A DNA stretch of 64,000 bases, from NCBI RefSeq assembly GCF_014836985.1, contig NZ_JACSPU010000005.1, positions 124,001-188,000 of the forward strand. Direction: 5' to 3'. The notes beneath the pieces were generated by a model that did no database searches, had not been told where the DNA came from, and was given only the letters and a program-made list of their open reading frames with translations. The translations under genes and the position numbers were made by a program. Each line of letters starts with the position of its first letter. The first letter of the stretch is position 1. Below, piece after piece: positions 26,165 to 34,669 of this stretch. This stretch comes from Planococcus wigleyi (lineage in GTDB: Bacteria > Bacillota > Bacilli > Bacillales_A > Planococcaceae).

Positions 26165-27151
26165 TTAACTCAGCTTCTGCCCACAATTCGGACAGAACTT
26201 GGAGCCTTCATTTTTTTGGCCGCAGTTCGGACAGAATTTCGGTGCTGCTTGCCCGCTCGTGTCTGAATCATTCGAGCCTGCATCGTCTGTTTTCTGCTGC
26301 TTGCCGGAATCAGATTCTTTCTGGCCATCCATCATTTCTTTGGCGATGTTCATGCCCATCATCATGCCGGCCATGTCGGATGCTGTATTGGATCCCGATG
26401 ACTTGCCCATGGCATCGGCCACTGAGATCTGTTGGTATTTTCCGACATCCCCGACCATGCCATGCGAGGCGCTTTTATTGATCATGTCCTGGATTTCCTT
26501 CGGATAATTAAAGCTCATAACCTGGAACCCGGTGACTTTCATACCGTCGTCCATCAGCTGCATATTCAAGTCATCTTGGATTCCTTGGCCAATTTCAAGC
26601 GCATTGGCCTGCAAGTTGAACATGTCCTTGCCTTCTTTAGTGATCCATCTCATCAACAGCTGATCCAGAATTGACGTGATGCGGATCTTCACATCATCTA
26701 CCAGATAACTGTTGCGGACACCCGCAATTTTATCGATCAAGCCGACGTAGTCGCTGACTTTGAACTGGAACGTGCCGTTCGCACGGATCGGCATGCCACC
26801 GGGCAGCTGTGGCGCCGGGATATTGATCGGGTTCTGCGTACCCCATTTGACGGTGAATTCCTTGGTGTTTACAAACAGCACTTCCACACGCATGCCGCTA
26901 TTGAAACCGAAGCGAAAGCCTTTCAAAGTCGACAGGAATGGCACGATTTCCGATTCGATGTCGTACTCGCCTTCATCCTCAAAGATCCCTTCAATTTTGC
27001 CGTTGTTGATGAAAATGGCATCCTGTCCAGGGCGGATGATCAACCGGCTGCCTTTTTTGACTTCGTTGTTGTTCCATTTCCAGAAGATCATATCGTCTCT
27101 GAATTCTTCCCATTCCACTACATCTGAAAATTGGTTGCTGAAAAACCCCAT
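26165..27151 (-). CDS. ydjI: SPFH-domain protein with C-terminal zinc ribbons (YdjI-like)
   Basis: A 328-residue protein. An SPFH/virion-core-like domain covers about residues 20-225 (KGSRLIIRPGQDAIFINNGKI, FKVSDYVGLIDKIAG, GMKVTGFQVMSFNYP). A low-complexity linker follows and then two CPNCGQK zinc-ribbon knuckles (FCPNCGQKNEGSKFCPNCGQK). In B. subtilis YdjI works with YdjG and YdjH at the membrane as an anchor for PspA (established for that operon). It is the last gene of pspA-ydjG-ydjH-ydjI here, 33 bases after ydjH. Confidence 0.9.
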   Translation of the reverse strand: MGFFSNQFSDVVEWEEFRDDMIFWKWNNNEVKKGSRLIIRPGQDAIFINNGKIEGIFEDEGEYDIESEIVPFLSTLKGFRFGFNSGMRVEVLFVNTKEFTVKWGTQNPINIPAPQLPGGMPIRANGTFQFKVSDYVGLIDKIAGVRNSYLVDDVKIRITSILDQLLMRWITKEGKDMFNLQANALEIGQGIQDDLNMQLMDDGMKVTGFQVMSFNYPKEIQDMINKSASHGMVGDVGKYQQISVADAMGKSSGSNTASDMAGMMMGMNIAKEMMDGQKESDSGKQQKTDDAGSNDSDTSGQAAPKFCPNCGQKNEGSKFCPNCGQKLS

Positions 27152-27184
27152 TCTAGCGGTCTCCTCCTTTGGTTCAAACTGATT

Positions 27185-27967
27185 TTAGAATTTGCGCCCG
27201 CCTCCGCTGAAAGAGCGGCCGCCACCCGTGACGCCGCCACCGCCAAATCCACTACCGCCTCCACTGCTTTTCTTCGGAACCCTGCGGCGCGATACGGTCT
27301 TGTTGCGGAACTGGTCAAGCTTGCCTGTCACCCGTGAATTGTCGCCGTCAAAATAAGTACCGGCTGTCGTCGTCACACGTCCACCCGAATTGTAGAGCAT
27401 CGAGCCGACAACAATTCCGCCCAGCAGCAAAGCAACGGCGAGCTGGAACCAGGTCTTGAAGAAAATATTTTCCGGGTTGACCCCAGGACGAAATTCCATG
27501 TAGCGGCTTGACGTGGTTACAGTTTCACGGAAAGCTCCTGCGTAATCGCCCCGCTGCATGTCCGGAATGATCCGGTCGAGCACCATATTGACACGCTGAT
27601 TATTCAATGTCGTTTCTGCAGTTCCAAAACCTGCCAGGTAAACGTCGCGCGTGGCGATGTTCATAGTCAGCAAGACGGCATTTTCCTGGCCATTTTCCAC
27701 TGCCCATGTGTCAAAGAAATCCCCCATGTACTCCACGATGAAAAAAGGCGCCTGTTCTTCAGATGTTAAAAATAAAAAGTCCGTTCCATGCTTTCGGCTG
27801 TGCTCTGCGGCCACTGCTTCCAATTCGGCTATTTCTGAACTGGTCAGCAAATTGGCATTATCGTATACGCGCTGCTCCACAGCTGCTGAAGCTGCAGTTC
27901 CGCCGATGCTAATAAAAAACAGCAGCAGGCAAAACATCATTAGCCCTTTCAATTGAAACTGTTTCAC
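27185..27967 (-). CDS. ydjH: TPM-domain membrane protein (YdjH-like)
   Basis: A 260-residue protein. An N-terminal signal/anchor helix (MMFCLLLFFISIGGTAASA) is followed by an extracytoplasmic TPM domain (about 35-170: VYDNANLLTSSEIAELEA, TDFLFLTSEEQAPFF, DYAGAF). A second helix (LAVALLLGGIVVGSMLY) follows, then a glycine/serine-rich tail (SGGGSGFGGGGVTGGGRSF). It starts at GTG 27967, nine bases after GGAGG, and overlaps the ydjG stop by four bases (GTGA), so translation is coupled. Role: part of the PspA membrane-stress complex. Confidence 0.9.
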   Translation of the reverse strand: MKQFQLKGLMMFCLLLFFISIGGTAASAAVEQRVYDNANLLTSSEIAELEAVAAEHSRKHGTDFLFLTSEEQAPFFIVEYMGDFFDTWAVENGQENAVLLTMNIATRDVYLAGFGTAETTLNNQRVNMVLDRIIPDMQRGDYAGAFRETVTTSSRYMEFRPGVNPENIFFKTWFQLAVALLLGGIVVGSMLYNSGGRVTTTAGTYFDGDNSRVTGKLDQFRNKTVSRRRVPKKSSGGGSGFGGGGVTGGGRSFSGGGRKF

Positions 27968-28992
27968 CAAAGCACACCTCCTACCGCAAACGAAATTGCT
28001 TTCAGCACAGCGAAAGCGGAGGCGGCAATGCCGATGAACCAAGCAGCGACCTTGAATGCACTGATCGGAGGCTTCCCGACCACTTTGCCGGTTTGCCCGT
28101 TCATCGCAAAGGTATGTTCCTTGTTATCGAAATCATAATAAACCATCCATACTGGAAACAATGTATAGTAGACATTCTTTTTATTCGCTAAAATTTGTTT
28201 ATTCGTATAGCTGACGGTTGAGTAGCCGGAAATGGTGCTGCTTATGTACGAATCGATATAGGGGACAATTTTCGATTCGACCCGGGAAAACAACGCGTCA
28301 TCGTCATAATCGTACTTCTCAGCAAGGTATCCCGCCAAATAAGGCATTTTGAAATCCTTCAATTCCCCGTAATCATAGGGCTCCAACTTGTCCATCAATT
28401 CGTCGTCCATTTTTTCCGAAGCATCTGCTGGCACCTTCAAATAGCTGAGGTCCATTTCGCGGCGCACATCATAGAAATCCGTCTCCGTGTAGATCGTATC
28501 CCCTCTGGTATAGCTGCGCACCCGGGTTGCAAGTGCTGACACATCGGCTTGCCCATCAATATCATACAGCCAGAAAGGCACATACATCCCCGTCATCTTT
28601 TTGATCCGGTCGCCACTGGCAAAACCCGGTGGTGTCAGCCTGCCGTTTTTTGTCCATTTCCGAAAAGCGGCGACGGCTTCATCTTTGCTGATGGTGAAAG
28701 GAATCACCTTGGCCGGGGCCAGATCGCCTGTCAGCCGGTCTGCCAGCAGCACCGGCGCCCCGCAGAAGCTGCAATGGGTTGCAGTGGTTTCCGCTTCAGT
28801 CAATATGACCGCTCCGCAATTTTCACAATGATATTCCTTCGCTTCCTCCGGGTCGAATCTCCGCAGGATATTGGTTTCCGGAAATGTTTCAATGTTATCC
28901 TGCCGGCCGCAGCTCGGACAGGACAGGTGTCCGGATTCGCTGTCGAACGCCATATCCGATCCGCAGTTCGGACATTTATACTGAATGACCAT
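27964..28992 (-). CDS. ydjG: Zinc-ribbon membrane protein (YdjG-like)
   Basis: A 342-residue protein with two N-terminal zinc-ribbon units (CPNCGSDMAFDSESGHLSCPSC; then CENCGAVI and CSFCGAP), an alpha/beta middle (VIPFTISKDEAVAAF, MTGMYVPFWLYDIDG) and a C-terminal transmembrane helix (FKVAAWFIGIAASAFAVLKAI). The architecture matches B. subtilis YdjG. It lies 48 bases downstream of pspA and is coupled to ydjH. GGGAGG precedes the ATG by eight bases. Confidence 0.9.
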   Translation of the reverse strand: MVIQYKCPNCGSDMAFDSESGHLSCPSCGRQDNIETFPETNILRRFDPEEAKEYHCENCGAVILTEAETTATHCSFCGAPVLLADRLTGDLAPAKVIPFTISKDEAVAAFRKWTKNGRLTPPGFASGDRIKKMTGMYVPFWLYDIDGQADVSALATRVRSYTRGDTIYTETDFYDVRREMDLSYLKVPADASEKMDDELMDKLEPYDYGELKDFKMPYLAGYLAEKYDYDDDALFSRVESKIVPYIDSYISSTISGYSTVSYTNKQILANKKNVYYTLFPVWMVYYDFDNKEHTFAMNGQTGKVVGKPPISAFKVAAWFIGIAASAFAVLKAISFAVGGVLW

Positions 28993-29040
28993 GGTGTCTG
29001 CCTCCCTTCAGGTCAAAGGAAACTGTCCGTACAGCCGCTC

Positions 29041-29757
29041 TCATTCATTTTTGCCCAATTGGCTTTTCAATGATTCCAATTCATCGTCTACATTAATGCC
29101 TGCTTTCAGCGACTCCAACTCGTCATCAACCGATGAATCGCTGTCGTATTTTGAAGCCAGGTCCTTGATATTTGTACTGGAGCCTTTGTTCAATTCGGAC
29201 ATGGCAATGGCTTCATCAAGCTCCTGATTGATTTTCTGTTCCATCTTGTCGAAGGCGGAAATCCGTTCTCCCGCTCCATCTACAGATGAAGCAAAATCGT
29301 TCATGCGTTTTTGTGTCTTTGCCACAGATGCTTTGCCTTTCAGCTCTGAGCGGCGGGATTCCAGTTCACCGATATCCGCTTCCAGCTTGTCATGCATTTG
29401 CCGCATCTGTTGTGTATTAGCAGCCGCCAGTTCAACAGCTGTCTGTTTATCCGTCACTTTCTCGGAAAGCTCTGCTTTGCGCTGCAGGAATTTGCGTGCA
29501 TCGTCTTCATTGCCAGCTTCCAATGCTTTTACCGCATAACGCTGCATGTCACCGATTTCTTTCTCAAATTCCTCGAGTTCGCGGCGCTCCCGTTTTTCCG
29601 CAGCCATAATCGCAGCCGTCTCCGACTTTACTTTCCCCAAGTCACTGTTCAAATCACGCAAATATTGATCGATCATTTTTTCCGGATCCTCTGCTTTGTC
29701 CAGCAGGGCATTAATATTGCTTGTCATAATGTCTTTGAACCTTTTTAGAATTTCCAT
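29041..29757 (-). CDS. pspA: Phage shock protein A / IM30 family membrane-stress protein
   Basis: A 238-residue, almost wholly helical coiled-coil protein of the PspA/Vipp1 (ESCRT-III-like) family that coats and repairs stressed membranes. The amphipathic N-terminal helix is ILKRFKDIMTSNINALLDKAEDPEKM, followed by long coiled coils (QYLRDLNSDLGKVKSETAAI). The C-terminal tail has a near-repeat, VDDELESLKAGIN then VDDELESLKSQLG. ATG 29757 is set by AAAGGAG eight bases upstream (the ATG at 29763 is too close). It heads the pspA-ydjG-ydjH-ydjI operon, which in B. subtilis belongs to the sigma-W regulon; I could not find a convincing sigma-W promoter here. Confidence 0.92.
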   Translation of the reverse strand: MEILKRFKDIMTSNINALLDKAEDPEKMIDQYLRDLNSDLGKVKSETAAIMAAEKRERRELEEFEKEIGDMQRYAVKALEAGNEDDARKFLQRKAELSEKVTDKQTAVELAAANTQQMRQMHDKLEADIGELESRRSELKGKASVAKTQKRMNDFASSVDGAGERISAFDKMEQKINQELDEAIAMSELNKGSSTNIKDLASKYDSDSSVDDELESLKAGINVDDELESLKSQLGKNE

Positions 29758-29786
29758 GATCATTCTCCTTTTTGTGTGGTTTATTG

Positions 29787-29801
29787 GACTGCCGGGCAGT
29801 C
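29787..29801. promoter_or_regulatory. Palindrome in the pspA 5' region
   Basis: GACTGCC-G-GGCAGTC, a perfect seven-base inverted repeat 30 bases before the pspA start. A second palindrome, CAATAGCTATTG, is at 29891-29902. Either may be an operator or a leader hairpin. Confidence 0.35.
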
Positions 29802-29927
29802 TCTCTTCCTAATGAAAGAGTACCCTATACCCGCAGAGATTAAGCATGCTATCCTCTTCCGAACCTCCTGCTGATGGGAGTTCCAACTGGCAATAGCTAT
29901 TGTGTCCCGCTATTCTTTTTCATCCCC

Positions 29928-31145
29928 TCAGTGGCTGGCTGTTGAGTCGGTTTGCCGCTCCCAGGCCGGCAATGTTTTGGACAAAGTTTTATCTTCTTTA
30001 TAGCCCAGCACATATTCCGCCTGCATGATGGTATGGATTTCACGCGTCCCTTCGTAGATGACCGGTGCTTTGGAATTTCGCAAGTAGCGGCTGACCGGAT
30101 ATTCATCGGAGTAACCATAAGCACCGTGAATTTGGAATGCGTCGTCCGCTGCCTGATTAGCAAAATCACAGGCTTGCCATTTCGCCAATGAAGTTTCCCG
30201 GGTATTCCGCTTTCCTTGGTTTTTCAATTCGCCCGCCCGGTAAACGAGCAAGCGGCTCATTTGAAAACCGGCTTCCATTTTTGCGATCATCTGCTGGACC
30301 AGTTGATGTCTGCCGATTTCTTTGCCGAAAGTTTGGCGTTCATGGCAATAGCTGACGCTCGCTTCCAGGCATGCCATGATTTGTCCAACAGCTCCGGCGG
30401 CCACCGTAAAGCGCCCGTTATCAAGGGCCGACATAGCTATCTTAAACCCTTCGCCTTCTTGCCCCAGCAGATTTTCTGCCGGAACTTTCACATCCTCAAA
30501 AAACAATTCACCCGTATTGCCCGCCCGGATGCCATGTTTTCCTTTAATGGCCTTGGAAGAAAAACCCTGCCAGGTTCGTTCTACTATGAAAGCGGAAATC
30601 GCTCCATGCTTTTGTTCCTGCTCACCTGTGTAGGCAAAGACCAGAAAATGGTCTGCCACATCGCAAAGAGAAATCCAGGTCTTCTGCCCATTCAACACGT
30701 AATGGTCGCCTTGCTTCACAGCAGTCGTCTTCATCGCCGCCACATCTGATCCAGCACCCGGCTCCGTCAATCCAAAAGCGCCGATTTTCTCGCCTTTCGC
30801 CTGCGGGATCAAGTATTGCTGCTTTTGTTCTTCCGTCCCCCATTGCAGAATGGTCAGGCTGTTCAATCCGGTATGGACAGATACCGCCGTACGGAATGTC
30901 GTATCGCCTCGCTCCAATTCTTCGCAGACAATCGCCAACGAATTATAATCCATGCCGCTCCCGCCGTATTTTCCCGGAATACAAACGCCCATCAGTCCAA
31001 GGTTGGCAAGCTTACCGTAAATGGCAGGGTCTGACTTGCCCGCCCGGTCCCATTCTTCGATAAACGGCATAATTTCCTTGTCGACAAAACTGCGCGTTGT
31101 GCTTCGCAGCATCCCCTGTTCTTCTGTGAATGAAAAATCCATCAT
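29928..31145 (-). CDS. Acyl-CoA dehydrogenase
   Basis: A 405-residue FAD flavoprotein that introduces the 2,3-double bond into acyl-CoA. The signature GAFGLTEPGAGSDVAAM is near residue 122, followed by KTWISL, GIRAGNTGELFFEDV, RQTFGKEI and FQIHGAYGYSDEYPVSR. The catalytic base is the glutamate in VIYEGTREIHTIM near residue 375. The sequence looks like short/medium-chain or glutaryl-CoA-type dehydrogenases, but the chain length is not certain. No thiolase or hydratase is adjacent. GGGAGGGG lies upstream of the start. Confidence 0.9.
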   Translation of the reverse strand: MMDFSFTEEQGMLRSTTRSFVDKEIMPFIEEWDRAGKSDPAIYGKLANLGLMGVCIPGKYGGSGMDYNSLAIVCEELERGDTTFRTAVSVHTGLNSLTILQWGTEEQKQQYLIPQAKGEKIGAFGLTEPGAGSDVAAMKTTAVKQGDHYVLNGQKTWISLCDVADHFLVFAYTGEQEQKHGAISAFIVERTWQGFSSKAIKGKHGIRAGNTGELFFEDVKVPAENLLGQEGEGFKIAMSALDNGRFTVAAGAVGQIMACLEASVSYCHERQTFGKEIGRHQLVQQMIAKMEAGFQMSRLLVYRAGELKNQGKRNTRETSLAKWQACDFANQAADDAFQIHGAYGYSDEYPVSRYLRNSKAPVIYEGTREIHTIMQAEYVLGYKEDKTLSKTLPAWERQTDSTASH

Positions 31146-31421
31146 GAATCGCCCCTCCCGATTTTCTTGCTCTTCAAAAAAAGCCAGCTCAAAAAGACAA
31201 CAGCAAGACTGCTTGTCTGGATGAACTGGCTTCTATCTACGCGTAAAAATTTCATCGTGAAATTTCTGCAGACTTGGCAATATCTTTTCATGGGTATACA
31301 TACGCTAAGTGCCCGGCAAGAACAGTTGATGCTTCCGCGCACCTTACTGTCACTTTAAACCAGTATTAGAGGTTTGTAAATAAGTTGCAAGATTATTCAG
31401 ATCTTTATTCAAAAAGAGAAC

Positions 31422-32621
31422 TCAATCATCTTTCTTTTCTCGACAAAAATCCGCTGCCACTGCAGCCATTGCCTTCGCGCTGATCAACAAGCTTTTCTCG
31501 TCAATTTCAAACTTGGGATGATGGTGTGGATATGCTTCTTTTCCTAAGGGTTTTGCACCCACATAGAAAAAACAGCCCGGCTTTTCCTCCAGGTAATAGG
31601 CAAAATCCTCAGAAGGGGGCTGTGGCGCCACTTCTTCAACTGCTGTTACTTCCGGGATATTCGCTTCTTCAATCGCCTGGCGAACTTGCCCGGTAATTTC
31701 AGGATCGTTATAGAGGACCGGATAATCATTCGCATATTCCAGTGTCGCCTGAACGCCGAAAGAAGTTTCCAGCCCTTCCGCAAACTGGCGCACCTGTGCT
31801 TCAACCAGCTCACGGGATTCCTGGGACATCGTCCGGACATCGCCTTCCAGTGCGACAGCATCCTTGATGACATTAAATTGCCCTTTGCCGTCGAATGAGC
31901 CGATTGTCACCACTGCCGTATCAAACGGATCCATCCGTCGGCTGATGATGGTCTGGCAATTCATGACAAAAGAACTTGCTGCCACAATGGCATCATTCGC
32001 CATGTGCGGAGAAGAACCATGGCCGCCTTTTCCCTGGATATGCAGCTTAAAGCGTGCACGCCCGGTTTGGGTATTGCCGCTTCTGTAAAAAATTTTTCCG
32101 GCTTCCATCGTCGACATAACATGGATGCCGAATACGGCCGACACATCGTCAAGCACGCCAGCTCTAATCATGCCGATGGCTCCGCCCGGCGGCATTTCTT
32201 CAGCCGGCTGATGAATAACCTTAATCGTCCCCGCCAATTGCTTTTTCATTTCAGCCAGTGTTTCGGCAAGAACCAACATATAAGCCGTATGCCCATCGTG
32301 TCCGCAAGCATGCATAACACCTTTTGTTTTGGATGCGAAGGGCAAATCCGTTTCCTCTTGAATCGGCAAGGCATCGAAATCTGCACGGACCGCAATGGTT
32401 TTGCCAGATTTTTCGCCTTTTATGGTTACCACAATGCCCCGGTGGCCGCCGACATTCGTCTCCACCGAATCAACCGCCACCCCTTTATAGAAATCCTCAA
32501 TATAGGCAGCTGTCTTCTCTTCTTCAAACGACAGCTCCGGATGTTCGTGGAGGTGTCTCCGTATGTCAATGATGCGCTGTTCTTTGGCATCTAATCGCTT
32601 CAGCAATTCTGCAGTCAGCAT
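31422..32621 (-). CDS. M20-family metal-dependent amidohydrolase
   Basis: A 399-residue zinc peptidase/aminoacylase-like enzyme (hippurate hydrolase or N-acyl-amino-acid amidohydrolase type). Metal-ligand motifs are intact: MHACGHDGHTA near residue 100, HQPAEEMPPGGA, FGIHV, and the late PSEDFAYYLE with HHHPKFEIDE. The dimerisation lid is present (GKGGHGSSPHMANDA). It hydrolyses the amide bond of an N-acylated amino acid; the exact substrate is unknown. ATG 32621 is used, eight bases after AAAGGAG, instead of the GTG at 32630. Confidence 0.9.
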   Translation of the reverse strand: MLTAELLKRLDAKEQRIIDIRRHLHEHPELSFEEEKTAAYIEDFYKGVAVDSVETNVGGHRGIVVTIKGEKSGKTIAVRADFDALPIQEETDLPFASKTKGVMHACGHDGHTAYMLVLAETLAEMKKQLAGTIKVIHQPAEEMPPGGAIGMIRAGVLDDVSAVFGIHVMSTMEAGKIFYRSGNTQTGRARFKLHIQGKGGHGSSPHMANDAIVAASSFVMNCQTIISRRMDPFDTAVVTIGSFDGKGQFNVIKDAVALEGDVRTMSQESRELVEAQVRQFAEGLETSFGVQATLEYANDYPVLYNDPEITGQVRQAIEEANIPEVTAVEEVAPQPPSEDFAYYLEEKPGCFFYVGAKPLGKEAYPHHHPKFEIDEKSLLISAKAMAAVAADFCREKKDD

Positions 32622-33112
32622 TCCTATCACTCCTTTCTTTGACTCTACCCTGTCTATTGAAAAACAAGACCTTTTTCTTTCGATAGAAAAGGTCAGGCCC
32701 GATTTACTTTCTTCCGGGAAACCAATCTACGAACCAGGTTCCATCCATAGCAGTTAATAATCGGCCAAATCTATATTCCTATAATTCATATTTTTATTCA
32801 TTTTTTCAGGCAGCACTCTTAAAAACCTTCCTCCAGAGAAATAACAGGAATCCCCAGCTATTATTCATACTTATTCATATTCTTCCCATTAAGCACTTTA
32901 AAAAGGATTTCCCTTTTCTGCAGTTGCTCTGCCAGGTTTTCGAGCAATTACTCATCTCCACCTTTCCGCCAAACAGTCGAATGAATAGGTTTTGATTTTA
33001 TTCATTTTATTCCTTTAACAAATTGAATGGCTAATCGCGTGTATACCTTGTGAGAAAACCGTTTGAGAATAACTACTATTCAACGTTCTATACTTTATAT
33101 AAAAATAAAATT
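32622..33112. other. Long intergenic region with repeated ATTCAT motifs
   Basis: About 490 AT-rich bases without a gene. ATTCAT occurs at 32784, 32796, 32863, 32873 and 33000, and inverted (ATGAAT) at 32981. The pair at 32863 and 32873 is spaced by one helical turn. A hairpin GACCTTTT...AAAAGGTC lies near 32668-32695. No coding frame with a ribosome site was seen. Confidence 0.4.
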
Positions 33113-33143
33113 AATTGTGTGAGTGCCAGGCACCCGCGCAATT
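33113..33143. repeat. 31-bp dispersed palindromic repeat, copy 1
   Basis: Begins AATTGTGTGAGTGCC, centres on GTGCCAGGCAC and ends CGCAATT. A second copy with the same ends and length is at 39320-39350. Confidence 0.65.
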
Positions 33144-33145
33144 AA

Positions 33146-33190
33146 AAAGGCACTGCCGCTAACCTGAATGGGTAAGGGCAGTGCCTTTTC
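33146..33190 (-). terminator. Terminator of the 73-aa gene
   Basis: AAAAGGCACTGCC and GGCAGTGCCTTTT arms around a loop of 19 bases, just downstream of the stop codon on the minus strand. Confidence 0.8.
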
Positions 33191-33199
33191 ACTTTTCGA

Positions 33200-33421
33200 T
33201 TAAATATTTCTCTCGCTATCTTCATTCTTCTTATTCGCTACTTTTTTAGAATGTTCTTTCGCGTCTTTCATTTCTTCTTTCCCTTTGACTTCTTCATAAT
33301 CAGTGGCTTCGTTTTCACCGTCAAAAACTTCTTTTGTTTTATTGATGGCTTTATCGATTCCCGATTCAGGTGCGCCTACGTGTTTTTCTGGTGTTTTCCC
33401 CGCTGTGCCTTTTCTAGCCAT
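33200..33421 (-). CDS. Small hydrophilic protein, unknown, stress-type promoter
   Basis: A 73-residue, strongly charged protein (Lys and Glu rich) with no hydrophobic segment: MARKGTAGKTPEKHVGAPES at the start, a GIDKAINKTKEVFDGENEATD middle and a Lys/Glu tail ending SERNI. It looks intrinsically disordered. I do not recognise the family. TTGGAGG lies seven bases before ATG 33421, which excludes the longer in-frame start at 33490. A sigma-B-like promoter about 40 bases upstream suggests a general stress protein. Confidence 0.75.
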   Translation of the reverse strand: MARKGTAGKTPEKHVGAPESGIDKAINKTKEVFDGENEATDYEEVKGKEEMKDAKEHSKKVANKKNEDSERNI

Positions 33422-33458
33422 TGCTGATTCCTCCAATAATAAAGATTTTAATGATAGT

Positions 33459-33483
33459 TTACCCCTTGCCGTGGATATTAATC
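33459..33483 (-). promoter_or_regulatory. Sigma-B-like promoter of the 73-aa gene
   Basis: On the minus strand GATTAA (33478-33483) and GGGTAA (33459-33464) are 13 bases apart; each differs from the consensus by one base. Confidence 0.5.
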
Positions 33484-33571
33484 CTATCACTTGTATTTCA
33501 CCGATATCAGTCGCTTCAATGAAATAAATCCCGCTCTTACCGATCAGGCAGATGCGGGTTTCGTTCTGATT

Positions 33572-34669
33572 TCACTCCTGTTTTTCTTCCAATTCAGGGA
33601 ATACCGGATTTTCGATTAGAGAGTGGGTTCTTTCAACCAAATCTATCTCTACTGCATCAAATTCAATGCGCTTCGCATCTGGTTCTCCTTCTTCAGCCAC
33701 CCTGCTGATGTGCGCAAACGGATAAAAGGTCAGCGTTTTCGCTTCTGGCGACAATCCTCGAACGGTGGCTGTCCATTCCAAATCTTCTGCTGTTCGCGAA
33801 CCTCCTGGCGTAGTTCCGCCATTATAGGGAACGGGATAAACATTTCCCAAATCGTCCTGGGCAAGCAGTTCAGCTTCTACATACTGCCAGTCCTGCAGTA
33901 ATGATGGTTCCACTAATTGCTGGTAGGCAATATTTACTGAGATGTCTGTAAAAGTCACTTTATCGAAGTGCACAGAGACGCCGTTATTGCTCACTTTCTG
34001 ATCTAAAATAAGAGGCTCTAAGTTTTTCAGCTGCGCCACCGCGAACTCAAATTTCCAGTCTCCCACAATTTCCCCATGTTCAGTATAGAGGCTTACAGGC
34101 TCCCACTGGACATTGACCTGTTTTGCCTCCTCATCAAGATGGAGGATTTCTGCAATACCCGCAATTCCGCCTTCCACCGGCTCCCATTCCATGCCGCCAG
34201 TGGGCCCTTCTGCTTCAAGTAAGATTGGAGATCCCGTTAAATGCGCTGAAGAATCCAGTTTTTGATCTGATTCAACTGTATATGTGAACGTCACTTTTGT
34301 TCCATCGTACACCGCCTGTTCAATGGAAATTGTAATGCCATTGCTTGTTTGCGACAACCCCACATCTTCACTGAAGCGCTCATATTCCAACAACCCTCTC
34401 TCTTCCTCTGAAAAGATGGCGAACACATTGCCGATGACTGGGATCTGCGCCATGTAGTTGGCAAGTACTGGTGAGGCTGTCAGAACTGCAGCAGAACTGC
34501 CGATAAAAAGGACTGAGGCTGCGACAGCCGGCGCCAGCCATCTACGCTGTTTCTTCTTTTTAGCAGCAGAAGTTTCAAAGAATGCCTGTTCAATGATTGC
34601 ATCCAAACGATCTTCCGGCACATCGATCTGTTCCATCGCTTTCTTAATTGAAATCTCTTTGCCGTTCAT
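33572..34669 (-). CDS. DUF4179 membrane protein, probable anti-sigma factor
   Basis: A 365-residue bitopic protein. A cytoplasmic N-terminus of about 43 residues ends in KKKKQRRW, followed by one transmembrane helix (LAPAVAASVLFIGSSAAVLTA). A large extracytoplasmic DUF4179 part comes next (VLANYMAQIPVIGNVFAIF, ITISIEQAVYDGTKVTFTYTVES). Its gene overlaps the ECF sigma factor gene, the usual arrangement for a sigma/anti-sigma pair, so it most likely holds the sigma factor inactive until an envelope signal arrives. ATG 34669 (nine bases after GGGAG) is preferred to ATG 34675. Confidence 0.83.
   Translation of the reverse strand: MNGKEISIKKAMEQIDVPEDRLDAIIEQAFFETSAAKKKKQRRWLAPAVAASVLFIGSSAAVLTASPVLANYMAQIPVIGNVFAIFSEEERGLLEYERFSEDVGLSQTSNGITISIEQAVYDGTKVTFTYTVESDQKLDSSAHLTGSPILLEAEGPTGGMEWEPVEGGIAGIAEILHLDEEAKQVNVQWEPVSLYTEHGEIVGDWKFEFAVAQLKNLEPLILDQKVSNNGVSVHFDKVTFTDISVNIAYQQLVEPSLLQDWQYVEAELLAQDDLGNVYPVPYNGGTTPGGSRTAEDLEWTATVRGLSPEAKTLTFYPFAHISRVAEEGEPDAKRIEFDAVEIDLVERTHSLIENPVFPELEEKQE

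Noticed and set aside
29764-29927. Sigma-W or sigma-B promoter for pspA
   Set aside because: An isolated GGGTAT-like -10 exists near 29823, but no matching -35 at the right spacing and no TGAAAC box.
31142-31342. 66-codon frame upstream of the acyl-CoA dehydrogenase gene (including a 37-aa version with one hydrophobic stretch)
   Set aside because: No ribosome site at any start, and it reads through the ribosome site of the next gene.
33146-33190. Inverted repeat after the 31-bp palindrome as part of the dispersed repeat
   Set aside because: It has a normal terminator shape for the 73-aa gene and is not present beside the second copy of the palindrome.
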